Origin: Muribaculaceae bacterium
GTDB lineage: Bacteria; Bacteroidota; Bacteroidia; Bacteroidales; Muribaculaceae
Direction: 5' to 3'
Assembly: GCA_022509065.1 (NCBI GenBank)
Contig: JAFLTY010000004.1
Location: forward strand, 1-64,000
Length of the DNA: 64,000 nucleotides
Positions within the stretch are counted from its first letter, which is position 1. Every line of letters begins with the position of its first letter. A program made the position numbers and the translations under genes. Below the pieces are notes generated by a model. The model was given only the letters and a program-made list of their open reading frames with translations, ran no database searches and was not told where the DNA came from. This document shows positions 49,999 to 59,839 of the stretch, piece by piece.

Positions 49999-52722
49999 AT
50001 GAAAAAACTAAACCATTCTTCGCTCAAAAATGAATTATTCTTAATGGTAGGACTGGCAAAAGGGCGGTTATTTGTCGTCGCCTTTCTTACGCTATTGTTT
50101 ATGACGACGATTTCGTGTGACAGGACCCACGACTATCGAATCGGCGTGTCACAGTGTAGTGACGATGACTGGCGTAATAAACTGAACGCCGAGATTCAAC
50201 GCGAAATGATGTTCCATCCAGAGGCAATTGTCGAGATACGTTCGGCCAATGACAACAGCGAACAACAGATTGCCGACATAGAATATTTCATCGAAAACGA
50301 TTTTGATATCATCATAGCAGCCCCCAACGAGGCGAAGGCTCTTACCCCGGTCATTAGCAAAGCGTATAATAGCGGTATTCCGGTGTTGTTGTTTGACCGC
50401 ATCGTGGAAGGCAAGGATTTCACAGCATGGCAAGGTGCCGATAATGAAGGTATCGGTCGAGCAGCCGGTAACTATGTGGCGAAACTTGTTGGGACGAACG
50501 CTCCTGTTATTGAGATTGAAGGCCTCATGTCGTCATCGCCCGCAAAAGGCAGACATAACGGATTTCATTCAGTCGGTCTTAATGTTGTTGGGAGTGCACC
50601 CGGTAATTGGAACTATGAGGATGCTGAGACAGTTGCCGACTCGCTTTTAAGACTCTATCCCGATGTTAAGGCGATATACGCACACAACGACCGTATGGCA
50701 ATAGCTGCATCGGATGTCGCCAGACGACTGGGGCTTACACCATATATTATAGGTATTGACGCCGCGCCCGAGATTGGCATGAAAGCGGTTGCCGACTCGG
50801 TTATAACAGCGACTTTCTTTTATCCCACCGATGGAGAGAGGCTCATCAAGACAGCTTTCGCCATACTTAATAATCAGCCTTTCGATACTATAGTTGCCAT
50901 CAAGGCATCTCCAGCAGTCGATGCCGATAATATAGGTCCACTCTTACATCAGAACGAGGTTATAAAGAACGAGACTGCCCACATGGAGGAGTTGAAAGCA
51001 CAGGTCGATGAATACTGGTCTCAACATTCTTCGCAGACGGTTCTCTTCTATGCGGTGGTTATCATCGTGCTGTTACTGTCCGGTTTGCTTTTCATGGTTT
51101 TGCGCGCTTTCTGGCAACATCGCAGGCACCAAGCCGAAATGGAAGCCGCCACTGCCTCCAAACTGGCATTTTTCACTAATGTTTCCCACGAACTGCGCAC
51201 ACCGTTGACTCTCATTTCCGAACCTTTGGATATGCTGACCGCATCGGACAACTTGAATGAACGGCAGCGCCTGCTTATACGTCTCGCCGATAAAAATGTA
51301 AGGTTGCTTAAACGGCTTATCAATCAGATACTTGATTTCCGCAAATATGAAAACAACAAATGGGATGTAAAACTGTCCGAAAACAAGATAGAGGATACAG
51401 TGCGCCTGTGGGGAGAATCGTTCGAAGGACTTGCAAGGCGCAGGGATATCAAATACAATGTGAATGTTGATTTGCCGGAAGGCTTCTCGATGGCTCTTGA
51501 CACCGACAAAATGGAACGTGTGTTTTATAATCTTGTGTCCAACGCTTTTAAATATACTCCCGATAACGGGACTATAACAGTTGATTGCCGCCTTTCGGGA
51601 GACATGCTTCATCTCAGTGTCACCGATGACGGACAAGGCATATCGGCAAAAGATTTGCCTATGGTTTTTGACCGCTTTTTCCAGAGCGATACGCTTAATC
51701 CCAACAGCTCGGGCATAGGACTGGCTCTTGCAAAAGCCATCATTGAACTTCACGGGGGTACTATACAAGCGGAAAGCACTCTCGGCAAAGGCTCGAGATT
51801 TACAGTGATAATACCGGTTCGCCATATCGAAAATGCCGCGCAACCGCTTCATGCAAAAATTACGGCGCGCGATGTAGACGCAGAATTGTCGGCAGTAGAC
51901 TACATCCATGATGCCGATGTTGTCAAAGAAGAACGCGACCGTCCGTTGATACTTGTTGTGGATGACAATGCCGATATGCGTACCATGATGCATACCTTGC
52001 TCAGCTCCAAATACGAAGTTATTACGGCCGGAGGAGGGACGGACGGTTTGCGACTGGCAGCCAAATACACTCCCGACCTGGTTATCAGCGATGTCATGAT
52101 GCCCGGTATAGACGGTATGGAATTTTGCCTTCGCATGAAAGCTGATATCACCACTTCGCACATTCCGTTACTTATGGTTACAGCTTGCGCCATGGACGAA
52201 CAGCGTGTACAAGGCTACGAAGCGGGCGCTGACGGATATATATCGAAACCTTTCAGTGCGTCGTTATTATTGACGCGTTGTAAAAACTTGATTGAAAACC
52301 GCAAGCGAATCAAAACGGCGTGGAAAGACGGCGAGACAATACTACCCGACATGTCGAAACCTGTCAAGGGTAAACAAGTGGATGGCGCTCCGGATATCGA
52401 CAGTGTGTTCTATAAAAAGTTTATCGAGACTGTGTCGGAGCGTATGAGCAATCCCGAGCTCAACGTTGACGAACTGGCTTCGGAGATGGGACTTGGACGC
52501 AGCCAGCTTTACCGCAAAATAAAATCGCTCACCAACTATAGCCCGGTTGAACTATTGCGCCGGTTACGACTTGAAAAGGCTCGCCGATTGTTGGATACCA
52601 CCGAAATGACAGTAAGTGAGATAGCTTATGAGGTAGGATTCGCAACGCCGGCTTACTTTACCAAGTGCTATCGTGATACCTACGGCGAGACACCTACCGA
52701 GACACGCGCCGGACGCGAATAA
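49999..52722 (+). CDS. Hybrid two-component regulator with periplasmic sugar-binding sensor
   Basis: 907 residues in one chain. After an N-terminal helix (about 24-38) comes a periplasmic-binding-protein domain of the ribose/LacI type (residues 45-320: IGVSQCSDDDWRNKLNAEIQ, DIIIAAPNEAKALTPVISKAYNSGIPVLLFDR, IYAHNDRMAIAASDVARRLG). A second membrane helix is at about 347-370. The histidine kinase has phospho-acceptor His397 (SHELRTPLTLISEP) and the ATPase motifs. A receiver domain with Asp698 (VISDVMMPGIDG) and an AraC DNA-binding domain at the end follow. It should sense a mono- or small oligosaccharide and switch on the adjacent susC/susD pair. This PBP sensor, in place of the usual beta-propellers, is as in the fructose-binding BT1754 of B. 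thetaiotaomicron. Confidence 0.93.
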   Translation: MKKLNHSSLKNELFLMVGLAKGRLFVVAFLTLLFMTTISCDRTHDYRIGVSQCSDDDWRNKLNAEIQREMMFHPEAIVEIRSANDNSEQQIADIEYFIENDFDIIIAAPNEAKALTPVISKAYNSGIPVLLFDRIVEGKDFTAWQGADNEGIGRAAGNYVAKLVGTNAPVIEIEGLMSSSPAKGRHNGFHSVGLNVVGSAPGNWNYEDAETVADSLLRLYPDVKAIYAHNDRMAIAASDVARRLGLTPYIIGIDAAPEIGMKAVADSVITATFFYPTDGERLIKTAFAILNNQPFDTIVAIKASPAVDADNIGPLLHQNEVIKNETAHMEELKAQVDEYWSQHSSQTVLFYAVVIIVLLLSGLLFMVLRAFWQHRRHQAEMEAATASKLAFFTNVSHELRTPLTLISEPLDMLTASDNLNERQRLLIRLADKNVRLLKRLINQILDFRKYENNKWDVKLSENKIEDTVRLWGESFEGLARRRDIKYNVNVDLPEGFSMALDTDKMERVFYNLVSNAFKYTPDNGTITVDCRLSGDMLHLSVTDDGQGISAKDLPMVFDRFFQSDTLNPNSSGIGLALAKAIIELHGGTIQAESTLGKGSRFTVIIPVRHIENAAQPLHAKITARDVDAELSAVDYIHDADVVKEERDRPLILVVDDNADMRTMMHTLLSSKYEVITAGGGTDGLRLAAKYTPDLVISDVMMPGIDGMEFCLRMKADITTSHIPLLMVTACAMDEQRVQGYEAGADGYISKPFSASLLLTRCKNLIENRKRIKTAWKDGETILPDMSKPVKGKQVDGAPDIDSVFYKKFIETVSERMSNPELNVDELASEMGLGRSQLYRKIKSLTNYSPVELLRRLRLEKARRLLDTTEMTVSEIAYEVGFATPAYFTKCYRDTYGETPTETRAGRE

Positions 52723-52848
52723 GGGGTGTCAAGGCGAAATTTTGAGAAAATTAATACTTTTTGTGCAAATGCTATCAAAATGGTTGCATTGCATCATTTA
52801 TCATATTTGATGCAACAATATTATTAGCACATTATTTATTAAGGGGTT

Positions 52849-52856
52849 TATCTTTG
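52849..52856 (+). promoter_or_regulatory. Promoter -7 box for the susC/susD pair
   Basis: TATCTTTG followed by CGAC matches TAnnTTTG. The start codon is 33 bases downstream of the box. Confidence 0.55.
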
Positions 52857-52889
52857 CGACCAAATTCCAAAAGTTAAACTCTTAAATCT

Positions 52890-55800
52890 ATGAAAAAATT
52901 AATTCTTAGTGCATTTTTGCTAATGCTTGTCGCGATAAGCGCGCTTGCACAAGACAACATCACGGTTCGCGGAACAGTGTTGTCGTATGAAGATGACGAA
53001 CCCCTGATTGGCGCCTCGGTAGTTTACGGGAAAGAAAAGATGGGAGTTTCGACAGATATTGACGGTAATTTTGAAATCAAAGTTCCGGCAAACTCCGAAC
53101 TCACATTCTCTTATATAGGCTACCAGACAGTAACATTGAAAGCCGAACCGGAGATGGAAGTCAAACTCCATGAAAACTCAGAGATGCTCGAAGAGCTCGT
53201 TGTTGTAGGTTACTCTGTAGAGAAAAAGAAAGACCTGACGGGTTCAGTGTCAGTTGTTAAGATGAAAGACGTTTCGGATACTCCGACCGGTAACGTTATG
53301 CAAGCGTTGCAGGGTCGCGTGGCCGGTATGTCGGTGACTACCGACGGTACCCCCGGCGGTGGTAGCACCGGTGTGTCTATTCGTGGTGCTTCGTCGTTCC
53401 GCGGCGATGCCAACGGACCGTTGTACATCATTGACGGTGTTATGACTCGTGACAACCCGAGCACCATTATCAATTCGAACGATATTGAATCTATCCAGGT
53501 ACTTAAGGATGCGGCCTCAGCTTCTATCTATGGTGCACAGTCGGCAAACGGTGTTATTATCATCACGACCAAACATGCCAAAGTTGGTGACACACGCGTT
53601 ACTTTCGACTTGACATGGACAATGCAGAATTACAACAAAGGTCTTAAGCTGCTGGATGCTTACCAGTGGGGCGATGTTTACTGGAGCGCATATAAATATG
53701 CCAACGGAGGCAACACACCCAACTCGCTGGTTTATGGCTCAGGACCGACAGCCCAATTGCAGTCGTACTCTAATATGAACGGTGTCATGGTGGCTCCGCA
53801 GACAACCGACTGGGAAGACGAGATACACCGCACCGCGCTTATGCAGACCTATACCCTCGGTCTTGCAAAAGGCACCGAGAACGGTTCGTCGTCCATGTCA
53901 CTGAGCTGGTTAGGACAGGACGGTATCGTTAAAGGCACCGACTACCAGAAACTGAACAGCCGTTTCAGCTCCGATTACGGTTTCATCAATAACCGTTTGC
54001 GCATTGGTGGCAGCGCTACCTTGAACTGGTGGAAAGCACACAACGCTCCCGGCGGTATCGAAGAGAACGCTGTCAAACAGCACCCCGCTAAGGCTCCCTA
54101 TGATGTCGAAGGTAACTATAACGAATCGACAGTAGACCTGCTCGGCGACACTCCTAACCTGCTGCGCCTCATCAATAACGAATCTACCAACAAAAACGAA
54201 TACTGGCGCATTCTTGGTAACGTATGGTTGCAGATCGAACCGGTGAAGAACCTCTTGGTTAAGACAAGTTTCGGTGTGAACTATTTCAACGAGACACACA
54301 AATATTATACACCGGAGTGGCTTCGCGACGAAAACAACTATCTGGAACAGAACAACGGTCAGGCTCTCAACTGGGTCTGGACTAACACCGCGCAATACAG
54401 CATTGATTTCGGTAAGAACTCGTTGATGGCTCTTATCGGTATCGAATCAAAGAAAGACCATTCGGAATGGCTCGGAGCAAAAGGTAGCGGTCTGGTAATT
54501 GATGACGAAAACTTCACCTATCTGGACAATGTTACCTCTAACAAAGCAATCTGGGCCGGAGCCAACAACTATTCGATGTTCTCGCTCTTAGGCAAGATTA
54601 ATTATACATGGGCTGACAGATATCTGGCATCATTCACAATACGTCGCGACGCCTCGTCACGTCTGTCTCATGACAAGAACTACGACTGGTTCCCCTCGCT
54701 GTCTCTTGGCTGGCGTATCACCCAGGAAAGCTTTATGGAAGGTACACGCTCATGGCTGACCGACCTGAAACTGCGTGGTTCATACGGTATCAACGGTAAC
54801 GACATCATCTCGAACACCGCTTATTACTCGATGTATGTTATCGAACAGAACCAGGCCTCGTATGACATACTTGGCGACGGCAAGTCTATCTATCCCGGTG
54901 CTAAGCGTACACAATCGGTCAACCCCGACCTGACATGGGAAAAGACATATCAGTGGAACGTCGGTATCGATGCAAGCATACTCAACAACCAGCTTACATT
55001 CTCGCTTGACTACTTCCATAAGGATACCCACGACATGCTTGTTGAAAAACCGTATATCGCAACCATCGGCGAAGGCGGATATATGTGGTATAACGGTGGT
55101 GAGATGCTCAACCAAGGTTTTGAGTTCCAGGCAAACTGGCAGCAGTCGGTCAATCGTGACTTCAGCTATGAAATAGGCTTCAACGCCACTTATCAGAAAA
55201 ACAAGGTCACTGACCTGATGGATGACATCTATTACAACTATGGCGGTGGTCGCGACGGACACTCGCTTGTAGGTCAGCCCCTCGGTTCGTGGATGATGTA
55301 TAAAACCGACGGAGTGTTCCGCACTCAGGCCGAAGTTGATGAATATAAGGCCAAATACGATGTACAGCATGGTGCTCCCGGCGTTGGCCGTCTGAAATAT
55401 GTTGATGTCAACGGCGATGGCAAGATTAACGATGACGACCGCACATGGTGTGGCAGCGACCTGCCTAAAGCGCAGTTCGGTCTTAACCTTGGCGCTCACT
55501 GGCGCGGTTTCGACCTGAGCCTGTTCTTCAACTCGGTGATTCGTGACGCTTACAACAACTCGAAGTTCTACACCCACTTCTTCCAGGGTTGGTCGGGTAA
55601 CCACGGCTACGCTCTGTACGAAGCCATGCAGGCTTACGATAAGTTCCTCACTACAGGCTATTACGATTGCGACACTCCCGCTCCGACAACAACAAACCTC
55701 AACGAGGAAACAGGTGGTAACGACTACATAATTGAGAATGGCAGTTTCTTGCGTCTGAAGACTCTTACTTTGGGTTACACTCTTCCCCAGAACGTCCTCA

Positions 55801-55949
55801 AAAAACTTTGCATGACAAACGCCCGCGTATACTTCCAGGGACAGAATCTGTTCACGGTCACCAAATATAAAGGTGCCGATCCCGAAGGTCTTGGCTATCC
55901 GTACGCGATGCCCCGTCAGTTCACTCTCGGCATACAATTCGGTTTTTAA
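52890..55949 (+). CDS. SusC-like TonB-dependent outer-membrane transporter
   Basis: 1019 residues. A signal peptide (LILSAFLLMLVAISALA) is followed by the SusC-type carboxypeptidase-regulatory-like domain (VRGTVLSYEDDEPLIGASVVYG). The plug follows (EELVVVGYSVEKKKDLTGSVSVV, SIRGASSF, LYIIDGVMTRD, SIQVLKDAASASIYGAQSANGVIIITTK) and then a 22-strand barrel ending in Phe (FTLGIQFGF). It imports glycan fragments captured by its SusD partner, driven by TonB. Codon use is strongly biased towards C-ending codons, as expected for a highly expressed outer-membrane protein. The glycan cannot be read from sequence. Confidence 0.97.
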   Translation: MKKLILSAFLLMLVAISALAQDNITVRGTVLSYEDDEPLIGASVVYGKEKMGVSTDIDGNFEIKVPANSELTFSYIGYQTVTLKAEPEMEVKLHENSEMLEELVVVGYSVEKKKDLTGSVSVVKMKDVSDTPTGNVMQALQGRVAGMSVTTDGTPGGGSTGVSIRGASSFRGDANGPLYIIDGVMTRDNPSTIINSNDIESIQVLKDAASASIYGAQSANGVIIITTKHAKVGDTRVTFDLTWTMQNYNKGLKLLDAYQWGDVYWSAYKYANGGNTPNSLVYGSGPTAQLQSYSNMNGVMVAPQTTDWEDEIHRTALMQTYTLGLAKGTENGSSSMSLSWLGQDGIVKGTDYQKLNSRFSSDYGFINNRLRIGGSATLNWWKAHNAPGGIEENAVKQHPAKAPYDVEGNYNESTVDLLGDTPNLLRLINNESTNKNEYWRILGNVWLQIEPVKNLLVKTSFGVNYFNETHKYYTPEWLRDENNYLEQNNGQALNWVWTNTAQYSIDFGKNSLMALIGIESKKDHSEWLGAKGSGLVIDDENFTYLDNVTSNKAIWAGANNYSMFSLLGKINYTWADRYLASFTIRRDASSRLSHDKNYDWFPSLSLGWRITQESFMEGTRSWLTDLKLRGSYGINGNDIISNTAYYSMYVIEQNQASYDILGDGKSIYPGAKRTQSVNPDLTWEKTYQWNVGIDASILNNQLTFSLDYFHKDTHDMLVEKPYIATIGEGGYMWYNGGEMLNQGFEFQANWQQSVNRDFSYEIGFNATYQKNKVTDLMDDIYYNYGGGRDGHSLVGQPLGSWMMYKTDGVFRTQAEVDEYKAKYDVQHGAPGVGRLKYVDVNGDGKINDDDRTWCGSDLPKAQFGLNLGAHWRGFDLSLFFNSVIRDAYNNSKFYTHFFQGWSGNHGYALYEAMQAYDKFLTTGYYDCDTPAPTTTNLNEETGGNDYIIENGSFLRLKTLTLGYTLPQNVLKKLCMTNARVYFQGQNLFTVTKYKGADPEGLGYPYAMPRQFTLGIQFGF

Positions 55950-56021
55950 GACATTCTGTAACACAAAAGGAAAAATAGTATCTCGGAAACTGTTATAAAC
56001 TCAATCCAAAAAATTACAATC

Positions 56022-57782
56022 ATGAAATTCTCAAAAATAATTATATCGACGGCATGTGCATTCGCAATGATGTCATGTAACGAATCATTCCTGGAAAACG
56101 TACCCCAGGGCACTCTGAACGATGGCGTCATGAACTCGCCTGAATCGGTCGATCTGTTGGTCAATTCGGCATACGCATCGCTCTATGGTTTTCTTGAGGG
56201 ATATCACCCCAACACTTTGCCTACCAACAACTGGTCGTATGGCGAAGTTCGCTCGGACAACGCCTATAAAGGCGGTGGCGGTACCGGCGACGTTTACGAT
56301 ATTCATCTGATGGAAACATTCGATAACACATCGGAAACAGGAAACCTCGACCAGAAATGGTTCCTGCTGTATTGCTCGGTTTCGCGTTGCAACTCAGCTC
56401 TTCGTGTACTCAACAATGTCACCGAGGAAGAAGTACCCGCTAAAAAGGCACGTATAGCCGAAATGAAAGTGCTTCGTTCACATTTCTATTTCGAACTGGT
56501 GCGTTTCTTCAACAAGATTCCTTATCAGGATGAGAACCTGCCCACCACTGAGTATATCAATGTGCGTAACGACGAGTTTACTCGCGACCAACATCTTTCG
56601 CGCATAGCTGCAGAAATGATTGAGGCATCTGCCGACCTACCCACCCGTCAGGATGAGAAAGGCCGCATCAATAAAAACATAGCCCTTGCTTACGCTGCGA
56701 AGGTGAAGCTTTATCAGGCTTATGAACAAGATCCTGCGACAAACAAAGTCATCAACATCAACAAGAGTCTTCTTAACGAGGTCATCAGCCTCATCGACCA
56801 GGTTCAGGGTTACGGACTGCTTCCCGATTTCCAGGATCTTGACCTCGTAGAATCAGACAACGGCATTGAGTCGGTCTTCGATATACAGTACTCCACCAAC
56901 GACGGTACCGCCGATGCAGGCCGTGTTAACTGGAGCATGCAGCTTTGTCAGCCCACCGGCCCGGTATATGGCGGCGACTGCTTCTTCCTTCCCTCGCAAG
57001 ACCTTATCAACGCTTATCAGACAGACGAAAACGGTCTTCCCGTCTTCGACTATCAGTCGCGCCCCGACTATGCCTCGATATCTGAAGATGCCACCACACA
57101 CCAGCTCGTTGTGTCCAACACTACACCTAACGTAGACCCCCGTCTTGACTTTGTTGTCGGTCGTCCCGGTATCACATGGAAAAACCAGAAAGATACCCCT
57201 TATGGTTTCGATTGGGCTCGCGACCCGGGTGCATACGGTTACAACGGTGTCAAACGTTTCATTCTTGATCGCAACGACCCCAATATCTCGTTTGTCGGTT
57301 GTCACGGTCTGTCAGGTTTAAACTGGCACTATATCCGTTATGCTGACCTGTTGCTCTGGAAAGCCGAAGCACTGATCGAACTCGGACGTCAAGACGAAGC
57401 TCTGCCTCTTATCAACCGCATACGTCAGCGTGCCATGGACAGCAAGTATGTCAAAGACTTCAACGATCCCTCCAAGGATGCCGCAAACTATAAAATCGGC
57501 CTCTACACCAATCAAGGATGGACACAGGAATACGCCCGTCAGGCTCTCCGTACCGAGACACGTCTCGAAAAAGCAATGGAAGGCGAACGTTACTTCGACC
57601 TTGTACGCTGGGGCATAACCGAAGAGGTGATGACAAAGTATCTCCAGGCCGAAAAAGACAATCGTCCTTACTATCAGAACACAACGTTCAAACCCGGTCG
57701 CGAATATTTCGCAATCCCGGTCGCACAGTATAACTTCTCGTACGGTCGTTATACACAAAATCCCGGATACCCGTCGTTCTAA
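56022..57782 (+). CDS. SusD/RagB-like surface glycan-binding lipoprotein
   Basis: 586 residues. The lipoprotein signal (IIISTACAFAMMSC) is followed by NESFLENVPQGTL, then the SusD helices (VDLLVNSAYASLYGFLEG, WFLLYCSVSRCNSALRVLNN, AEMKVLRSHFYFELVRFFNKIPY) and the C-terminal part WHYIRYADLLLWKAEALIELGRQDEALPLINRIRQRA and EGERYFDLVRWG. It lids the SusC barrel and binds the glycan. It lies 72 bases after susC in one transcript, ended by the hairpin at 57814-57841. Confidence 0.96.
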   Translation: MKFSKIIISTACAFAMMSCNESFLENVPQGTLNDGVMNSPESVDLLVNSAYASLYGFLEGYHPNTLPTNNWSYGEVRSDNAYKGGGGTGDVYDIHLMETFDNTSETGNLDQKWFLLYCSVSRCNSALRVLNNVTEEEVPAKKARIAEMKVLRSHFYFELVRFFNKIPYQDENLPTTEYINVRNDEFTRDQHLSRIAAEMIEASADLPTRQDEKGRINKNIALAYAAKVKLYQAYEQDPATNKVININKSLLNEVISLIDQVQGYGLLPDFQDLDLVESDNGIESVFDIQYSTNDGTADAGRVNWSMQLCQPTGPVYGGDCFFLPSQDLINAYQTDENGLPVFDYQSRPDYASISEDATTHQLVVSNTTPNVDPRLDFVVGRPGITWKNQKDTPYGFDWARDPGAYGYNGVKRFILDRNDPNISFVGCHGLSGLNWHYIRYADLLLWKAEALIELGRQDEALPLINRIRQRAMDSKYVKDFNDPSKDAANYKIGLYTNQGWTQEYARQALRTETRLEKAMEGERYFDLVRWGITEEVMTKYLQAEKDNRPYYQNTTFKPGREYFAIPVAQYNFSYGRYTQNPGYPSF

Positions 57783-57813
57783 ATATCCTTTCATCACATT
57801 ATCACAATGTGAA

Positions 57814-57845
57814 AGGGTGGCGCACTTCGGTACGCCACCCTGTTT
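57814..57845 (+). terminator. Terminator of the susC/susD transcript
   Basis: AGGGTGGCG pairs with CGCCACCCT; inside it AC(TTCG)GT adds a UUCG tetraloop. GTTT follows. It begins 31 bases after the susD stop. Confidence 0.65.
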
Positions 57846-57993
57846 CATGAATATGACGGGAATGTTCAGTATCTGTGGTGCCAGTCCATTTGGGCGTGGT
57901 TGCCGCAAAAGATGCCCATCTGCAACCGATAGACACTATGATATGTTACGCCACGTCATTTTGATACTTTGGCTCAATGTGAAGCCGGCGAGA

Positions 57994-58092
57994 TTAATTG
58001 AACAGCTTTTTTAGGCTTTTGCCGTTTGTTCGCTCTATGACAATGGTTCCCGGAAGTGGATGTGTTATTTTCATACCCTGAAGATTGTAATA
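57994..58092 (-). pseudogene. Orphan T9SS-type sorting-tail fragment behind a promoter-like box
   Basis: On the minus strand 32 codons read YYNLQGMKITHPLPGTIVIE, then RTNGKSLKKLFN and a stop at 57996-57994. This is a textbook end of a Bacteroidales sorting domain (YNLQGxR/K..PxxG..xIxRxxGKxxK). In-frame stops lie just upstream, and there is no gene body. An in-frame ATG (the Met of GMKIT) could give a 26-residue peptide. A TATCTTTG box stands about 25 bases upstream, so promoter and 3' end survive while the middle is gone. Alternatively it is a small peptide gene. The rest of the 560-base gap after susD holds nothing else I can support. Confidence 0.5.
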
Positions 58093-58118
58093 GGTTTAAG
58101 TCAATGATAGATATTAAG

Positions 58119-58126
58119 CAAAGATA
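58119..58126 (-). promoter_or_regulatory. Promoter -7 box facing the orphan sorting tail
   Basis: TATCTTTG followed by CTT on the minus strand, a full match to TAnnTTTG. Transcription would begin near 58112 and run through the tail fragment towards susD. Confidence 0.45.
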
Positions 58127-58206
58127 ATCAAATAGAATTGAAAAAATAAGTTAGGAAAATGGTAAATGAACGAACCGATGTGTGGTTTTAAAAAAATTGG
58201 CATTTA

Positions 58207-58238
58207 TTTGTCTTACAAAAAAAATTAACTTAACTTTG
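58207..58238 (+). promoter_or_regulatory. Promoter for the psd-pssA operon
   Basis: TAACTTTG at 58231-58238 is the -7 box and TTTG at 58207-58210 the -33 element, 20 bases apart: the best promoter match in the window. The leader to 58346 is about 100 bases. Confidence 0.65.
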
Positions 58239-58345
58239 CGACAAAATAGACCGGCTATGTCCAATGAGGCGTAACCCATAACTGTTCGCTCATTTCGAGG
58301 AGGGTTTGTTAGGGGGAATTTAAGTCTCAATAAATCAGTCGAGGT

Positions 58346-59038
58346 ATGCGTGTAAAGATTCACCACGAAGGAATTAACATACTCGTTTCGGTTTTCATAC
58401 TACTGGCCGTTATCAATGTGCCGTTGTGGCTATGGGTTAAGCCGATAAGTATTGCCACATGTACCACTGCAGTGAGTGGAGTGTTCTACATGTTGGTGGT
58501 TAATTTTTTTCGCTCACCCAAGCGACATTTTCGTGGAGACCGTAAAAATGCGGTGGTATCGAGCGCCGACGGTAAAGTAGTAGCCATCGAAGAGGTTTAC
58601 GAGCCCGAGTACCTTAAATGCCGATGCATCCAGGTTTCGGTCTTTATGAGTATAGTCAACGTGCATGCAAACTGGTTTCCTGTCGATGGTCAGGTTGTTT
58701 ACACAAAGCACCATTCCGGACGCTTCATGGCTGCGTATCTGCCTAAATCGAGCACCGAAAACGAACGTTCGACGGTGGTCATAGAGACGCCAGAGCATCA
58801 GACCGTTTTGGTGCGTCAGGTGGCGGGAGCTATGGCGCGCCGTATAGTGACCTATGCCGAACCAGGCATTGAGGCCTGTATAGATGACCACATGGGATTC
58901 ATAAAGTTTGGTTCGCGTGTCGATGTATTTTTACCTCTTGGAACCGAAATTTTTGTTTCGCTTGACAACAAGACTATCGGTGGTGTGACACAAATAGCGA
59001 AGCTTCGGCCGGATCGCAATCCCGATCTATACAAATAA
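58346..59038 (+). CDS. psd: Phosphatidylserine decarboxylase
   Basis: 230 residues, the short archaeal-like type found in Bacteroidetes. Two N-terminal membrane helices ([39 protein letters not shown]) precede the catalytic domain with [17 protein letters not shown] and [19 protein letters not shown]. The self-cleavage site is [10 protein letters not shown], whose Ser becomes the pyruvoyl group. It turns phosphatidylserine into phosphatidylethanolamine at the inner membrane. Six bases ahead of pssA, which makes its substrate. Confidence 0.95.
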   Translation: MRVKIHHEGINILVSVFILLAVINVPLWLWVKPISIATCTTAVSGVFYMLVVNFFRSPKRHFRGDRKNAVVSSADGKVVAIEEVYEPEYLKCRCIQVSVFMSIVNVHANWFPVDGQVVYTKHHSGRFMAAYLPKSSTENERSTVVIETPEHQTVLVRQVAGAMARRIVTYAEPGIEACIDDHMGFIKFGSRVDVFLPLGTEIFVSLDNKTIGGVTQIAKLRPDRNPDLYK

Positions 59039-59044
59039 GTCGCC

Positions 59045-59761
59045 ATGAACATCATCGTCAAATCTATCCCCAACACCATTACATGCCTCAATTTGCTGTC
59101 GGGATGTGTCGCGATAGCTTTGTCATTTCGACCCGAAGAGGTTGTTTGTGCCGACCTTTACGGGTGGCAGTGGGCTGTAATCTTTATTTTTGCGGCCGCT
59201 GTTTTCGATTTTCTGGACGGATTGGCAGCGCGTGTGCTTCATGCATACAGCGATATCGGCAAAGAGCTTGATTCGTTGTCCGATTTGGTAAGTTTCGGAG
59301 TTGCACCGGCTATGCTGTTGCTCAACATCATGATATATTTTAATGGTCATTCATGGTGGTATTATTTCGTTTTTCTTATCCCGATGCTCGGTGGATTGCG
59401 ACTGGCACGCTTTAACGTGCGAGATGCACAAGGCGACAATTCGTACTTTCACGGTCTTCCCATACCGGCCAACGCGTTGTTTTGGATTGGGTATGTGGCA
59501 TGGATATGGCGCTACGGTATGCCTGAGTTCTATGTGGTAGCTATCGGAATAGTGCTTGTGTCGTTGGCAATGGTTTCAAATCTGCTACTACCCTCGCTTA
59601 AATTTAAAAATATGAGGCTGAAAGGTAATATCGCCCGGTATTTTATCATAATAGTAAGCGTGGCTTTGGTATGTATTTTTGGCCTACCCGGCTTTACTTG
59701 GGCAATTCTGGTCTACTTGATAATGGGGGTTTTCAATCGGTCTTCGGAAATTTCGTCGTAA
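59045..59761 (+). CDS. pssA: CDP-diacylglycerol-serine O-phosphatidyltransferase
   Basis: 238 residues, an integral membrane protein with about eight helices. It carries the CDP-alcohol phosphatidyltransferase motif D-G-x2-A-R-x8-G-x3-D-x3-D as FLDGLAARVLHAYSDIGKELDSLSDL. It makes phosphatidylserine from CDP-diacylglycerol and serine. Paired with psd, it completes phosphatidylethanolamine synthesis, the main phospholipid of these bacteria. Confidence 0.95.
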   Translation: MNIIVKSIPNTITCLNLLSGCVAIALSFRPEEVVCADLYGWQWAVIFIFAAAVFDFLDGLAARVLHAYSDIGKELDSLSDLVSFGVAPAMLLLNIMIYFNGHSWWYYFVFLIPMLGGLRLARFNVRDAQGDNSYFHGLPIPANALFWIGYVAWIWRYGMPEFYVVAIGIVLVSLAMVSNLLLPSLKFKNMRLKGNIARYFIIIVSVALVCIFGLPGFTWAILVYLIMGVFNRSSEISS

Positions 59762-59839
59762 AGGGTAACGGGTCTTCCTTAGATACACATACCTACAAAT
59801 CAAATATTTACCTATTCGTTCTGTTAACACTATATATAA

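Noticed and set aside
54780-55964. 394-codon open frame opposite susC
   Set aside because: Antisense shadow caused by the strong C-ending codon bias of susC; no start context, no domain.
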